DNA of 64,000 bases from NCBI GenBank assembly GCA_001801085.1, contig MGWR01000021.1, positions 1 to 64,000 of the forward strand. Direction: 5' to 3'. Numbering within the stretch: the stretch's first letter is position 1; each line of letters starts with the position of its first letter. Source of the stretch: Gallionellales bacterium GWA2_60_142. GTDB lineage: Bacteria; Pseudomonadota; Gammaproteobacteria; Burkholderiales; Gallionellaceae. A program made the position numbers and the translations under genes. Positions 9,730 to 16,915 of this stretch are shown piece by piece. The notes below the pieces were generated by a model. That model made no database searches and was not told where the DNA came from. It was given only the letters and a program-made list of their open reading frames with translations.

Positions 9730-10026
9730 ATGAAAGCCCGCGAATTATTCAACCGCCGCGTGCCTGTCGCGGAACAGGCGTTTGCGGAACTGGTGCTATG
9801 GGAAGTGCCCGAGCCGCTTTCCGGCAGCAAGCATTGCTGCAAGTACCGGCTGGCGTTCGTGGCTGCGGGGGAGTGTGTGCTGCGTTACGACAACGAGGCG
9901 GGCAAGGGCGACCACAAGCATGAAGGCGGCAAGGAGGTGAAATACCGTTTCGTTTCGGTCGACCAATTGGTGGCGGATTTTTTCGAGGATGTGAAGAGGT
10001 GGCGCGATGAAAACAGTAACGATTGA
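9730..10026 (+). CDS. tumE: TumE-family toxin (DUF6516-like)
   Basis: A 98-aa protein with the TumE/DUF6516 pattern: an N-terminal helix, a YRLAFVAAGECVLRYDN core and the signature GKGDHKH(E)GG followed by YRFVSVDQLVADFFEDV. In the described TumE-TumA modules this is the toxin, and it precedes its HTH antitoxin as here. The track start at 9694 lies on the -35 box, so ATG 9730 is more likely. The stop lies 20 bases inside the next gene, giving coupled translation. The molecular target of TumE is not known to me; an RNA target is plausible. Confidence 0.78.
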   Translation: MKARELFNRRVPVAEQAFAELVLWEVPEPLSGSKHCCKYRLAFVAAGECVLRYDNEAGKGDHKHEGGKEVKYRFVSVDQLVADFFEDVKRWRDENSND

Positions 10027-10351
10027 TATCCGGCCTCTGGCCGACACGCTGGGCGACTTCACCCAGACATGGAAGGGCGGCAAGGCTACTGCGCCGCGCA
10101 TCAGCTTCGAATCGCCCGAGCTGCTGTTCAAGACATTGTCCGGCAAACGCTGGGAGCTGCTGAATGCGATGACGGGCGCGGGAGCCATGTCCATCCGCGA
10201 AGCCGCGCGGCGCGTGGAGCGCGACGTCAAGGCCGTGCACGGCGACGTGACCGTATTGCTTAATGCCGGGCTGTTGTCGAAAACGGACGACGGCATGATC
10301 GTATTCCCTTACGACGCCATCCATGTGGACTTCATGCTCAAGGCTGCGTGA
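10007..10351 (+). CDS. tumA: TumA-family HTH antitoxin
   Basis: A 114-aa winged-HTH protein. The helix-turn-helix is seen at about 60-100 (LLNAMTGAGAMSIREAARR, then RDVKAVHGDVTVLLNAGLL), ending with the conserved tail AIHVDFMLKAA. It overlaps tumE by 20 bases and has its own RBS (AAGAGG). It probably neutralises TumE and represses the shared promoter through the CAACATGTTG palindrome. A degenerate copy of its last codons is found after higA at 16.7 kb. Confidence 0.8.
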   Translation: MKTVTIDIRPLADTLGDFTQTWKGGKATAPRISFESPELLFKTLSGKRWELLNAMTGAGAMSIREAARRVERDVKAVHGDVTVLLNAGLLSKTDDGMIVFPYDAIHVDFMLKAA

Positions 10352-10396
10352 TGCGGTTCGAGTAGGTCTGATCGCCGTGTCGAAGATTGGAATGAG

Positions 10397-10421
10397 AAAG
10401 CCCGGCATCGCCGGGCTTTTT
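10397..10421 (+). terminator. Rho-independent terminator after tumEA
   Basis: AGCCCGGC-ATC-GCCGGGCT stem followed by TTTTT, 46 bases after the tumA stop. It has the same core as the terminators at 4.06 and 16.78 kb. Confidence 0.85.
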
Positions 10422-10492
10422 GCTATCTGCTGCTTCCGTGAGACGAGAACCGTGGGGCCGTCTTCTATCGTTGCTTTCGCCGACATCGGCGT

Positions 10493-10642
10493 TTAGTGAT
10501 GAGTGGGATCGGGAGTAATCAGCGGCTGAACATCGTGCATATGCTTCTTCGCACGTTTGGCCATCTTTTTCTCCTTCGGCGTCATCATAGGCTCCTTTTT
10601 CATGTCTCTGTCCCGGTTGGTGTGATGTGATGATTTGGGCAT
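10493..10642 (-). CDS. Unlisted 49-aa His/Lys/Met-rich small protein
   Basis: This short gene is absent from the ORF track because of its length. It reads MPKSSHHTNRDRDM, a central run KKEPMMTPKEKKMAKRAKKH, and ends PTHH. An ideal ribosome site TAAGGAG sits 7 bases before the ATG at 10642. The product is strongly basic, with five His in 49 residues at the two ends and centre, seven Met, no Cys and no membrane segment. It lies between tumA and the rlmN-like gene on the minus strand. Function is unknown; nucleic-acid or metal binding would fit the composition. Because it has a clean RBS and start, I consider it real. Confidence 0.62.
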   Translation of the reverse strand: MPKSSHHTNRDRDMKKEPMMTPKEKKMAKRAKKHMHDVQPLITPDPTHH

Positions 10643-10708
10643 GATTGAACTCCTTATATCGATTAAGGAAGTACCATGCTACTCCAATAAATTAGCCTTG
10701 TGCGGATC

Positions 10709-11725
10709 TCATTTGGTCAGGTTTTTTGCTTTGGCCGCCCGCGCCCGCAACTGCCCGCAAGCCCCCTCGATCTCCTGTCCCGCCGAGTCGCGCAACTGGG
10801 TGACGAGGCCGCGCTGTTTGAGTGTGCCGACGATGTGCGCGGCGCGTTCGGGGGATGGGCGGCGGTAGTCCAGGCCGTCCACGTCGTTGAAGGGGATGAA
10901 GTTCATGATCGCGTATTTTCCGGAGAGCAATTCGACGATGCGCTCCAGTTCGGCGTCGTTGTCGTTCACGCCCTCGATCAGCGTCCACTGGTATTGCACC
11001 GGATAGCCGGTCGCGCGAGCATAGGCTTCGGCGCGTTCGACCAGTTCCTCGACGGAGATCTGAGGCGCATGCGGCAGCAGTTGGGCGCGCAGCGTATTGT
11101 CGGTGCTGTGCAGCGAGAGTGCCAATGCCGGTTTCACCGTCTCCTGCGGCACGCGCTCGAACACCCGCAAATCCCCCACCGTAGAAAGCACCAGATTCTT
11201 GTGGCCGATGTTGCCCTGCGTGCCCAGCACATCGATTGCCTCCAGCACGTTGTCGAGGTTGTGGGCCGGTTCGCCCATGCCCATGAACACCACCTTGCTC
11301 ACCTCGCGACGTTTGCGCGCGAGCGCCACCTGCGCGACGATCTCGGCGCTGCCAAGCTGGCGCAGGAGTCCCGCGCGGCCGCTCATGCAGAATACGCAGC
11401 CCACCGCGCAGCCCACCTGCGTCGATACGCACAGTCCGCCGCGCGGCAGCAATACGCTTTCCACCATTTGGCCGTCGTTCAGTTCGACCAGCAGCCGCGC
11501 GACGCTTTCGCCGGCAGGATGTTCGCCGCGCAACTGCGCCAGCCCATCCAGCTCCGCCTCGATGGCCGGCAGCTCGCGGCGCATGGCCGCTGGAAAGAAA
11601 GTCGCCGCAGGGCTGCCCTTGCGGTCGTTCGAACTCACCTGGCTCCAGCCGCGCAGCAATCGGTCTTCGTGGCAAGGTTTGGCGCCGAGGCCGCGCAGAC
11701 GTTCGCGGAGATGGGAGATACGCAT
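10709..11725 (-). CDS. RlmN/Cfr-type radical SAM RNA methyltransferase
   Basis: Radical SAM enzyme predicted to methylate C2 of adenosine in 23S rRNA or tRNA. The [4Fe-4S] motif is CAVGCVFC (near residue 105), preceded by STQVG and followed by VVFMGMGEPAHNLDNV. The C-terminal half has LSLHSTDNTLRAQLLP and the YQWTLIEGVND segment; the cysteine used as methyl carrier lies near the end (GACGQLRAR). At about 338 aa it is shorter than housekeeping RlmN and may be a second, divergent member. ATG 11725 is chosen over the track's GTG 11749; neither has a clear RBS. The longer frame 10692-11915 is a shadow. Confidence 0.85.
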   Translation of the reverse strand: MRISHLRERLRGLGAKPCHEDRLLRGWSQVSSNDRKGSPAATFFPAAMRRELPAIEAELDGLAQLRGEHPAGESVARLLVELNDGQMVESVLLPRGGLCVSTQVGCAVGCVFCMSGRAGLLRQLGSAEIVAQVALARKRREVSKVVFMGMGEPAHNLDNVLEAIDVLGTQGNIGHKNLVLSTVGDLRVFERVPQETVKPALALSLHSTDNTLRAQLLPHAPQISVEELVERAEAYARATGYPVQYQWTLIEGVNDNDAELERIVELLSGKYAIMNFIPFNDVDGLDYRRPSPERAAHIVGTLKQRGLVTQLRDSAGQEIEGACGQLRARAAKAKNLTK

Positions 11726-11818
11726 CGGAGAGGGGGTGGTGGGAATCACGGCAGCTTTGAAAATAATCGAGGAAAAACGCCGTGGATTTTACTCCATGCT
11801 GTGACCGGGCAGACTTGA

Positions 11819-12271
11819 TCAAAAGGGCGTGTGTGGCGATCCCACGCAATACATTTTGCTGGGGGTATTCCTGTCGCGATAGCGGATAAGCACGCCATAG
11901 GATGAACTTACCCATTTCTCCGTACTGGTCTGTTTGTATTCGGTCCCAGTCGCCTCTCTGATATTGGCGATCAGCTCGGCAGGGCTGCTTTTGAATGTGG
12001 CGCCGATAAAATCCAGGTCGACGCCGACAAAAACATACTCAGCCGAAGAATTGAATAGATTTTCGTTCACCTTCCACCAGTTAGCCCCTCCGCCACTGAA
12101 TGCAGGCGAGCCAAAGAATTTCTGCATGTACTCGTTGAAGTAAATCGCGCTGACACTATCTCTGCACATAAGCGCAGAACCGATCACCGCAGTGAAATGA
12201 CCGGGCGCCGAAAATGCCGTGTTGCCGAGCAATAGCGACAGTAGTATCAAACGGCGCACCATCGAAATCAT
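11819..12271 (-). CDS. Secreted hypothetical protein
   Basis: A 150-aa protein with a clear Sec signal peptide (positive start MISMVRR, hydrophobic LILLSLLLG, probable cleavage after AFSA). The mature part is polar and contains two cysteines (CRDS near the start, MYCVG near the end) that could form a periplasmic disulfide. GGAGACC precedes the ATG. It faces the glycine-zipper lipoprotein gene across a 206-bp divergent promoter region. I do not recognise the family. Confidence 0.68.
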   Translation of the reverse strand: MISMVRRLILLSLLLGNTAFSAPGHFTAVIGSALMCRDSVSAIYFNEYMQKFFGSPAFSGGGANWWKVNENLFNSSAEYVFVGVDLDFIGATFKSSPAELIANIREATGTEYKQTSTEKWVSSSYGVLIRYRDRNTPSKMYCVGSPHTPF

Positions 12272-12477
12272 GTCGGTCTCCAGACCTTCCGGCAGTTAGC
12301 GTAAAAATCGCAAGGCCAGATGGAATCGGAGATGAGCTTGCACGATCAAGTGTGATGCTATCTGTGCGCAACAACGCATACGGGGGCGGTACGGCAGCCC
12401 TGCTCGTTAAGTACGCTACAGCACAGAAGCGCTACCGATTGGCGAGCAGACTGCGATTTCGGAATAAGGAGGCTTCA

Positions 12478-12906
12478 ATGAAAACAAACAGAATAGTCGG
12501 CGCAATTTTTCTGGTTGCGGTAACGCTGATGAGCGGCTGCGCGAATACCGGTTCTCAATCTCAAGCCGCATCGTCTCGTGTTTATGGGGTGGTTGATGCC
12601 ATCGAATCGACTCGGGGCGGTAGCGATGGGATAGGTGCAGGCGCTATCATCGGCGGAGTCGTCGGGGGCGTGCTCGGAAGTCAGGTCGGCGGCGGCACCG
12701 ACAAGGATGTTGCGACCGTGGCGGGCGTCGTGGGCGGCGCAGTGGCCGGACACCAGATTGAGAAAGGTCGTCAGCAGCAGGATTCATATCGCATACGGGT
12801 GCGGCTCGAAAACGGCGGTCATCAGACAGTGACGCAGCCAGATATTGATGGCTTGCGTGTTGGGGATCGGGTTCGTATCGAAAACGATCGCGTGTCCCGG
12901 TATTAG
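12478..12906 (+). CDS. Glycine-zipper (SlyB/17-kDa antigen-like) outer membrane lipoprotein
   Basis: A 142-aa lipoprotein. ATG 12478 is set by an ideal AAGGAGG 6 bases upstream; the longer track frame from 12214 is not real. The lipobox is LMSGC (Cys near 19). Residues about 45-95 hold a glycine-zipper hairpin (GAIIGGVVGGVLGSQVGGG, VAGVVGGAVAGHQIEKG), typical of outer-membrane SlyB-like proteins, followed by an OB-like tail (YRIRVRLENG, GLRVGDRVRIEND). Members are stress-induced envelope lipoproteins. The next gene, an OmpA-type protein on the same strand, suggests an envelope pair. Confidence 0.88.
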   Translation: MKTNRIVGAIFLVAVTLMSGCANTGSQSQAASSRVYGVVDAIESTRGGSDGIGAGAIIGGVVGGVLGSQVGGGTDKDVATVAGVVGGAVAGHQIEKGRQQQDSYRIRVRLENGGHQTVTQPDIDGLRVGDRVRIENDRVSRY

Positions 12907-12989
12907 TTCGGCATGATTGGCTGGACGATGGCGTTTCGGTCGGATCGTCCCAATATGTTTATCGATTTAATTACGCAAAAGGTGAAAAC

Positions 12990-13664
12990 ATGAAAACCTC
13001 AAAAATGATGATCAGTATCCTGGCCATTGCCAGTGTGGGCCTGGCCGGCATGAGTTACGCGGATGAAACGACGAAGCAGGGCTACCTGGTCGACAGCAGT
13101 GGCGAGGTGGTCAGGAGTGGATCAGGACTATGCTGGCACACTTCATTCTGGACGCCTGCCGATGCGATCGCCGAATGCGACCCGGTTCCGATGAAGCAAG
13201 CGATGCCGATAATCTCGCAGGCAGAGAAACCCGTAGCGGCTCCAGTCGCGCCCAGAAAAATGGTTGCTCCTCCCATCATCCTGAAAACGGACGCGTTGTT
13301 CGACTACAACAAAGCCGATATCCGTATGCGCGGAAAGGCGCGGCTGGATACTCAAGTCGTCGAGGAGATCAAGGGTTATGCGCAGGTGGGCGTGATACTC
13401 GTGACCGGTCATGCCGACATCATCGGCAACGACGACTACAACCTGAAGCTGTCGCAGCGTCGTGCGGATGCGGTGAAGGAATATTTGGTCGAGGAGGGGG
13501 TCGATTCCAATCGTATCGAAACCGTAGCCAAGGGCTCATCCGAGCCGGTGGTCTCTTGCGACACTGTAAAAGGCAAGGTCAATCGCTATAACAAGGAACT
13601 GATCGAATGCCTGCAACCCAACCGCCGCGTAGTGGTGGAAGTCAAGGTTCAGAAGCCGCTATAG
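12990..13664 (+). CDS. OmpA-family outer membrane protein
   Basis: A 224-aa exported protein that anchors the outer membrane to peptidoglycan. It has a signal peptide (cleavage after MSYA), a short N-terminal region with CWHTSFWTPADAIAECD (two cysteines), a Pro-rich linker, and a C-terminal OmpA domain (about 105-220) with ALFDYNKADI, VTGHADIIGNDDYNLKLSQRRAD and NRRVVVEV. The peptidoglycan-binding Asp and Arg of the DxxxxxxLSxxRA pattern are present. No eight-strand barrel is encoded, so it is a short OmpA-like protein. AAAGGTG precedes the ATG. Confidence 0.9.
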   Translation: MKTSKMMISILAIASVGLAGMSYADETTKQGYLVDSSGEVVRSGSGLCWHTSFWTPADAIAECDPVPMKQAMPIISQAEKPVAAPVAPRKMVAPPIILKTDALFDYNKADIRMRGKARLDTQVVEEIKGYAQVGVILVTGHADIIGNDDYNLKLSQRRADAVKEYLVEEGVDSNRIETVAKGSSEPVVSCDTVKGKVNRYNKELIECLQPNRRVVVEVKVQKPL

Positions 13665-13688
13665 CAGTCCTGTATTCGATTCCCCCTA

Positions 13689-13726
13689 ACGCCATTCCGC
13701 ATCGCTTGCGGAATGGCGTTTTTTTT
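13689..13726 (+). terminator. Rho-independent terminator after the ompA-like gene
   Basis: A 12-bp stem ACGCCATTCCGC / GCGGAATGGCGT with loop ATCGCTT and a run of eight T. It starts 25 bases after the stop codon. Confidence 0.9.
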
Positions 13727-13766
13727 GGCTTGCCATACTGTCGTGCCGAGCTTCCCCCGGCCCGCA

Positions 13767-14462
13767 TCAATCGAATCGATTGCGCAGCTCGTCGCGGTCG
13801 AACCACCATGCGTCGCCGACGATGACATCGATCACCTGACTCAGGCGCGGCAGGAACACTTTCGGATCGCGCAGTTCCAGTCTGTCCATCCACTTGTCCA
13901 ACGCGACTTGGTCGCGCACGTTGCTGTGGCGTGCGGCCACTTGCGCGATCAGGTGGTTGGCGAACAGGCCCAGATTCTCGTGTTGCGCGTCGTCGGCGCG
14001 CAGGTCGATCACATAGCGCGCGGCGACGGCGGCGAGCGCCGCGCCGTCCGCATGGTCGGGCGTCTCCTCCACGATATGCATCAGCATCGCCAGCGTCAGC
14101 TCGGGATCGACAGGGAAGCTGACCGCCAGCCACACGCCCATGCCCAGCGCCGCGACGGAGCCATCCTGCTCGCACTGGTAAAGCACGTCGCAGGCCTCCA
14201 CGGCGTCCTTCCATGCGTCTTGCGCCAGCGCGGCGGCAAACGCCTCGCGCGCCAGCGTCCACGCCTCGGGCTTGCGCTCCAGCGCTACCAGCAGCTCCGC
14301 GACATCCAGTTGCAGGCGCGCACGCGCCAGCGGTGCAGTATCGGTCAGGCCGTTCAATTCCTGCAATTTCCCGACCAGTTGTTTCGTCAGCTCGGCACGT
14401 TCATTGTTTTTCGGGGCGCCGTCTTTCAGGCCGTCCTTGATCTCGACAAAATTTTCACTCAT
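13767..14462 (-). CDS. Conserved hypothetical helical protein
   Basis: A 231-aa soluble protein without signal peptide, rich in Ala, Leu and Asp and almost wholly alpha-helical by composition. Repeated helix pairs (for example LARARLQLDVAELLVALER and AWKDAVEACDVLYQCEQD) suggest a TPR-like or other helical-repeat scaffold. The C-terminus ends in a Trp-containing segment (DAWWFDRDELRNRF). The ribosome site is weak. It heads a run of three minus-strand conserved small genes. Function unknown. Confidence 0.72.
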   Translation of the reverse strand: MSENFVEIKDGLKDGAPKNNERAELTKQLVGKLQELNGLTDTAPLARARLQLDVAELLVALERKPEAWTLAREAFAAALAQDAWKDAVEACDVLYQCEQDGSVAALGMGVWLAVSFPVDPELTLAMLMHIVEETPDHADGAALAAVAARYVIDLRADDAQHENLGLFANHLIAQVAARHSNVRDQVALDKWMDRLELRDPKVFLPRLSQVIDVIVGDAWWFDRDELRNRFD

Positions 14463-14483
14463 GGGAGTCTCTTAATCGTTCGT

Positions 14484-14607
14484 CATTCCGGCGCAGGCCG
14501 GAATCCAGCTCATCATATAAGGCCGCGTAGCGGGCAACGCCGTGTTTCGAGTGTTGTCCCACTGCGTGGGGATTTTTCAATTATCTGGATTCCGGCCTGC
14601 GCCGGAT
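14484..14607. repeat. Inverted CATTCCGGCGCAGGCCGGAATCCAG-type repeat pair
   Basis: Two near-identical arms, CATTCCGGCGCAGGCCGG (from 14484) and CCGGCCTGCGCCGG (to 14607), face each other about 75 bases apart, each also self-complementary. A small hairpin TCCCAC-TGC-GTGGGGA lies between them. This is a typical dispersed REP-like palindromic unit of proteobacteria. It lies just upstream of the 231-aa gene and could influence its message. Confidence 0.75.
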
Positions 14608-14608
14608 A

Positions 14609-14657
14609 ACCAGCGACTTGCCCGCTTTCGGGCTTAGTCGAATGGCTAGTAGTTTTA
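14609..14657 (+). repeat. Dispersed hairpin repeat ACCAGYGACTTG, copy A
   Basis: Begins ACCAGCGACTTG, forms the hairpin CCCG-CTTT-CGGG, then reads CTTAGTCGAATGG and ends in AGTAGTTTTAC. Two further copies with variable loops are at 51.5 kb (inverted) and 51.6 kb. The outer boxes are conserved while the stem bases covary in pairing, which is the pattern of an RNA or DNA hairpin repeat. Confidence 0.65.
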
Positions 14658-14687
14658 CCAATGACGGTTGCTGTTGCTCGCCGTCCT

Positions 14688-14963
14688 CTACTCTCTGGAC
14701 GGCTTCACGAAACTGATCACCTGCGCATTCGGTTGCTCGCCGTCCTTGTAATAGGGCTTGGCCTGATCGAAGTCGAGCAACTCGGCCAACTCCCTTTCCC
14801 GATCCGAGATCAGCGCGAAACAATCCTTGATGTCCTGGATGGTGTCGCCCGTCAGCGGGTTGGGGCGCCCGCCCAGCGGCGTGACATCCCTGACGACGTT
14901 GCCCAGCGTCTTGCGCATCGCGCGCAGGATGGCCTGTTCCTTGCTCAATTCTGCTGTGTTCAT
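14688..14963 (-). CDS. Small conserved betaproteobacterial protein
   Basis: A 91-aa protein starting at ATG 14963 (MNTAELSKEQAILRAMRK); the extra 70 residues of the track frame are low-quality and unlikely. It has an N-terminal helix, a conserved TLGNVVRDVTP segment, DTIQDIKDCFALISDRERELAEL, and a short tail. I recall similar proteins being labelled segregation/condensation protein A in genomes, but the length and lack of SMC-interaction motifs make that label doubtful. It lies between two other hypothetical genes on the minus strand. Confidence 0.65.
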   Translation of the reverse strand: MNTAELSKEQAILRAMRKTLGNVVRDVTPLGGRPNPLTGDTIQDIKDCFALISDRERELAELLDFDQAKPYYKDGEQPNAQVISFVKPSRE

Positions 14964-15060
14964 GGGGGTATACCGGAGTGGATGACGGGGCGACTTTACT
15001 GGAATGGCTGCGGTGTCGCTATGCCCCGTTCGGGTCGGTGTCGGCCTAACCCTGTTGCCG

Positions 15061-15438
15061 TCACGCTGCCGGCCATTCCGCGTCGAAGGCCCGCTCGCAC
15101 TCGGCCATGATGGATTGGCCGATCTCGGACTGGTAGCGGGTGTCCAGCGACTCCTGCATCTCGTGGGCGACATACAACCCCGCGTCGCGCGAGGTGGTCG
15201 AGGCGATCTGCCGGGCGAGCCGGTCGCTCAGGTCGGACAAACGCTTGCGCAGCGCCAGCGGCAACTGGCGTTTGGAGCGGGACAGCCACTTCGCGGCGAG
15301 CGTGGCGCCCTGCGACTGGCTCAGCCATTGCCCGTGCTCGTAATGGACGGACAGGCGTTCGGCCACGAGGGCGTAGATCAGCGCGACGCAGCCGCCGCGA
15401 TCCGTATCGTCCCCTTCGTTTCCCCTGATTTCCTGCAT
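15061..15438 (-). CDS. Hypothetical helical protein
   Basis: A 125-aa soluble protein; ATG 15438 follows GGGGAAC and is preferred to the track start at 15528. The sequence is helical with many Arg and Ser residues (KWLSRSKRQLPLALRKRLSDLSDRLA) and a conserved-looking HEMQESLDTRYQSEIG stretch. It is divergent from the S24-like gene across about 140 bases. No known domain is recognised. Confidence 0.6.
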   Translation of the reverse strand: MQEIRGNEGDDTDRGGCVALIYALVAERLSVHYEHGQWLSQSQGATLAAKWLSRSKRQLPLALRKRLSDLSDRLARQIASTTSRDAGLYVAHEMQESLDTRYQSEIGQSIMAECERAFDAEWPAA

Positions 15439-15577
15439 GCCTGTTCCCCGGATTTTCCGCTGTCGATGTGGTGTCCTGCCGCAGATTTCCCTGCGCCGGC
15501 ATTGTAAGGCAGCAAGGTTATTCAGCATTTGCTAATTTGCCGCTATCATCCGGGACGTTCAATCAGGAGCTTCCCGC

Positions 15578-15988
15578 ATGCACACGCGCAAACCCATCAA
15601 CATCCCCGTCGTTGCCGCCGCCGCGCAGCAAGACGACCCGGCCAGCTGCAATAGTTCCGGCAGCAACTGCTCCGGCAACGAGATCGTCGCGCTGATGGTG
15701 CTGGGCGACAGCATGGCGCCGGAATTCGTCGAGGGCGAGATACTGGTCATCGAGATGGGCGCGCCCGCAACGGACGGCGCGTTCGTGGTCGGCACGGCGA
15801 ACGAAGAATTCATCTTCCGCCAGCTCCAGCGCGATGAGCAAGGCGGCTGGCGGTTGCATGCGCTCAACCCCGCTTATCCCGATATCGCCATCCCCGGACT
15901 GGACGAGATCAAGGGCGTGGTCACCCACAAGAAGAAGCCGGGATCGCGCAAGTCGGTCAAATACTATGGGGCGCAGGCGGGGCACTGA
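15578..15988 (+). CDS. S24/LexA-like peptidase-domain protein without HTH
   Basis: A 136-aa protein with the S24 fold: nucleophile motif MVLGDSMAPEF (Ser near 46), EGEILVIEMG, DGAFVVGTANEEFIF and a NPAYPDI segment. Unlike LexA or CI it has no N-terminal DNA-binding domain; instead residues 1-34 are Ala/Asn/Ser/Cys-rich (ASCNSSGSNCSGNE). When the strand EEFIFRQL is aligned with LexA EVTVKRL, the catalytic Lys position is Arg, so proteolytic activity is doubtful. AGGAG precedes the ATG. It could be a degenerate SOS-type sensor. Confidence 0.8.
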   Translation: MHTRKPINIPVVAAAAQQDDPASCNSSGSNCSGNEIVALMVLGDSMAPEFVEGEILVIEMGAPATDGAFVVGTANEEFIFRQLQRDEQGGWRLHALNPAYPDIAIPGLDEIKGVVTHKKKPGSRKSVKYYGAQAGH

Positions 15989-16070
15989 GGCGGGTGGGGG
16001 AGGGCGCTTGTCGCGCTACAAAGTATTTCGATGCTGGCCCCGTTAGCTCGGTTAGCTCGTTTGACTTGGC

Positions 16071-16099
16071 TTGACAAGTGTTAACTGTCAGTTTACAGT
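16071..16099 (+). promoter_or_regulatory. Predicted higBA promoter and operator
   Basis: TTGACA (16071-16076), a 17-bp spacer and TACAGT (16094-16099), with the inverted repeat ACTGT-CAGTTT-ACAGT (16084-16099) covering the -10 region as a likely HigA operator. The toxin ATG is only 6 bases after the -10 hexamer, so the message is predicted to be leaderless. Confidence 0.62.
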
Positions 16100-16105
16100 C
16101 AAAAT

Positions 16106-16384
16106 ATGATTAAGACGTTTCGTCACAAAGGTCTTGAGGCATTCTTCCGAAAAGGGAGTAAGGCTGGCATACAGCCGCACCACGCCGGAAAGTTACGCAT
16201 CATGTTGACCATGTTGGACAGTGCGAAGCGCCCTGATGATATGAACGCACCCGGCTGGAGATTTCACCTGCTGACTGGCGATCTTGCCGGACATTATTCG
16301 GTGACGGTAAACGGAAACTGGCGTATGACCTTCCGGTTTGAAAGCGGCGATGCCGAGTTGGTTGATTATCAGGACTACCACTAG
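16106..16384 (+). CDS. higB: HigB-type mRNA interferase toxin
   Basis: A 92-aa RelE-superfamily toxin of the HigB branch, predicted to cleave mRNA in the ribosome. Diagnostic features are the start MIKTFRHKGLEAFF, the turn DMNAPGWRFHLLTGDLAGHYSVTV and the C-terminal NWRMTFRFESGDAELVDYQDYH, where basic and aromatic active-site residues lie. It is followed after 12 bases by higA. The gene is moderately less GC-rich than its neighbours, consistent with mobility of the module. Confidence 0.9.
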   Translation: MIKTFRHKGLEAFFRKGSKAGIQPHHAGKLRIMLTMLDSAKRPDDMNAPGWRFHLLTGDLAGHYSVTVNGNWRMTFRFESGDAELVDYQDYH

Positions 16385-16396
16385 GAGATATTTGAA

Positions 16397-16684
16397 ATGA
16401 GCAGAATGCAAAACCCGGCACATCCCGGCGAAGTATTGCGGGAATGGATACCGGAAGATATGACAGTCACGAGCGCGGCAAAGGCATTACAGGTATCCCG
16501 TGTCACGCTTTCCAAGGTGCTGAACGGAAAAGCTGGTGTAACGGCAGGGATGGCCTTGCGCCTCTCGGCGTGGCTTGGCACCACCCCGGATGTTTGGCTT
16601 GGAATGCAAACACAGTGGGACTTGTGGCAAGCCGAGCAACAGCCAAGCCCTAAGATCAAGCCGCTGGACAGAATGGCCGCATAA
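16397..16684 (+). CDS. higA: HigA-type XRE antitoxin
   Basis: A 95-aa Cro/CI-type HTH protein that binds HigB and its own promoter. The HigA signature NPAHPGEVLREW is followed by the HTH (VTSAAKALQVSRVTLSKVLNGKAGVT) and the helix MALRLSAWLGTTPDVWLGMQ. GGAGATATTTGAA supplies the ribosome site. A tumA tail fossil and a GCCCGGC terminator follow it. Confidence 0.92.
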   Translation: MSRMQNPAHPGEVLREWIPEDMTVTSAAKALQVSRVTLSKVLNGKAGVTAGMALRLSAWLGTTPDVWLGMQTQWDLWQAEQQPSPKIKPLDRMAA

Positions 16685-16694
16685 TTAACTCGAG

Positions 16695-16743
16695 TCCCTT
16701 TTGCCTTTTCATCCACGTGGACCGCATGCTCAAGGCGGCGTGA
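16695..16743 (+). pseudogene. Remnant of a tumA 3' end
   Basis: In the frame ending at TGA 16743 the codons read IHVDRMLKAA, matching the last residues of the intact tumA (IHVDFMLKAA) with one change. Upstream, TCCCTTTTGCCTTTTC resembles the tumA codons for FPYDA with small indels. No start or HTH remains. The same terminator core follows as after the intact tumEA. It looks like the fossil of a second TumEA locus. Confidence 0.6.
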
Positions 16744-16777
16744 AACCTGAACAGGTTTCTTGCTTGATCAGCAAATA

Positions 16778-16803
16778 GAAAGCCCGGCGATGCCGGGCTT
16801 TTC
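16778..16803 (+). terminator. Rho-independent terminator after higBA
   Basis: AGCCCGGC-GAT-GCCGGGCT stem followed by TTTT, the third close copy of this terminator core in the window. It also faces the 3' end of the helicase gene from the other side. Confidence 0.82.
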
Positions 16804-16915
16804 TGTGGGAAGCAATTCGATGACCCCGTTTAGCTCGATTGTTACATTGAGCCTGTCGAACCGCGGTTGGCGATGGAGACTGTTGACGTGCGCTTGGCGC
16901 CAGCGGGCAGGGCGT

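Noticed and set aside
10692-11915. 407-aa minus-strand frame over the rlmN-like gene
   Set aside because: The radical SAM motifs are in the other frame; this one is Arg/Gly-rich noise.
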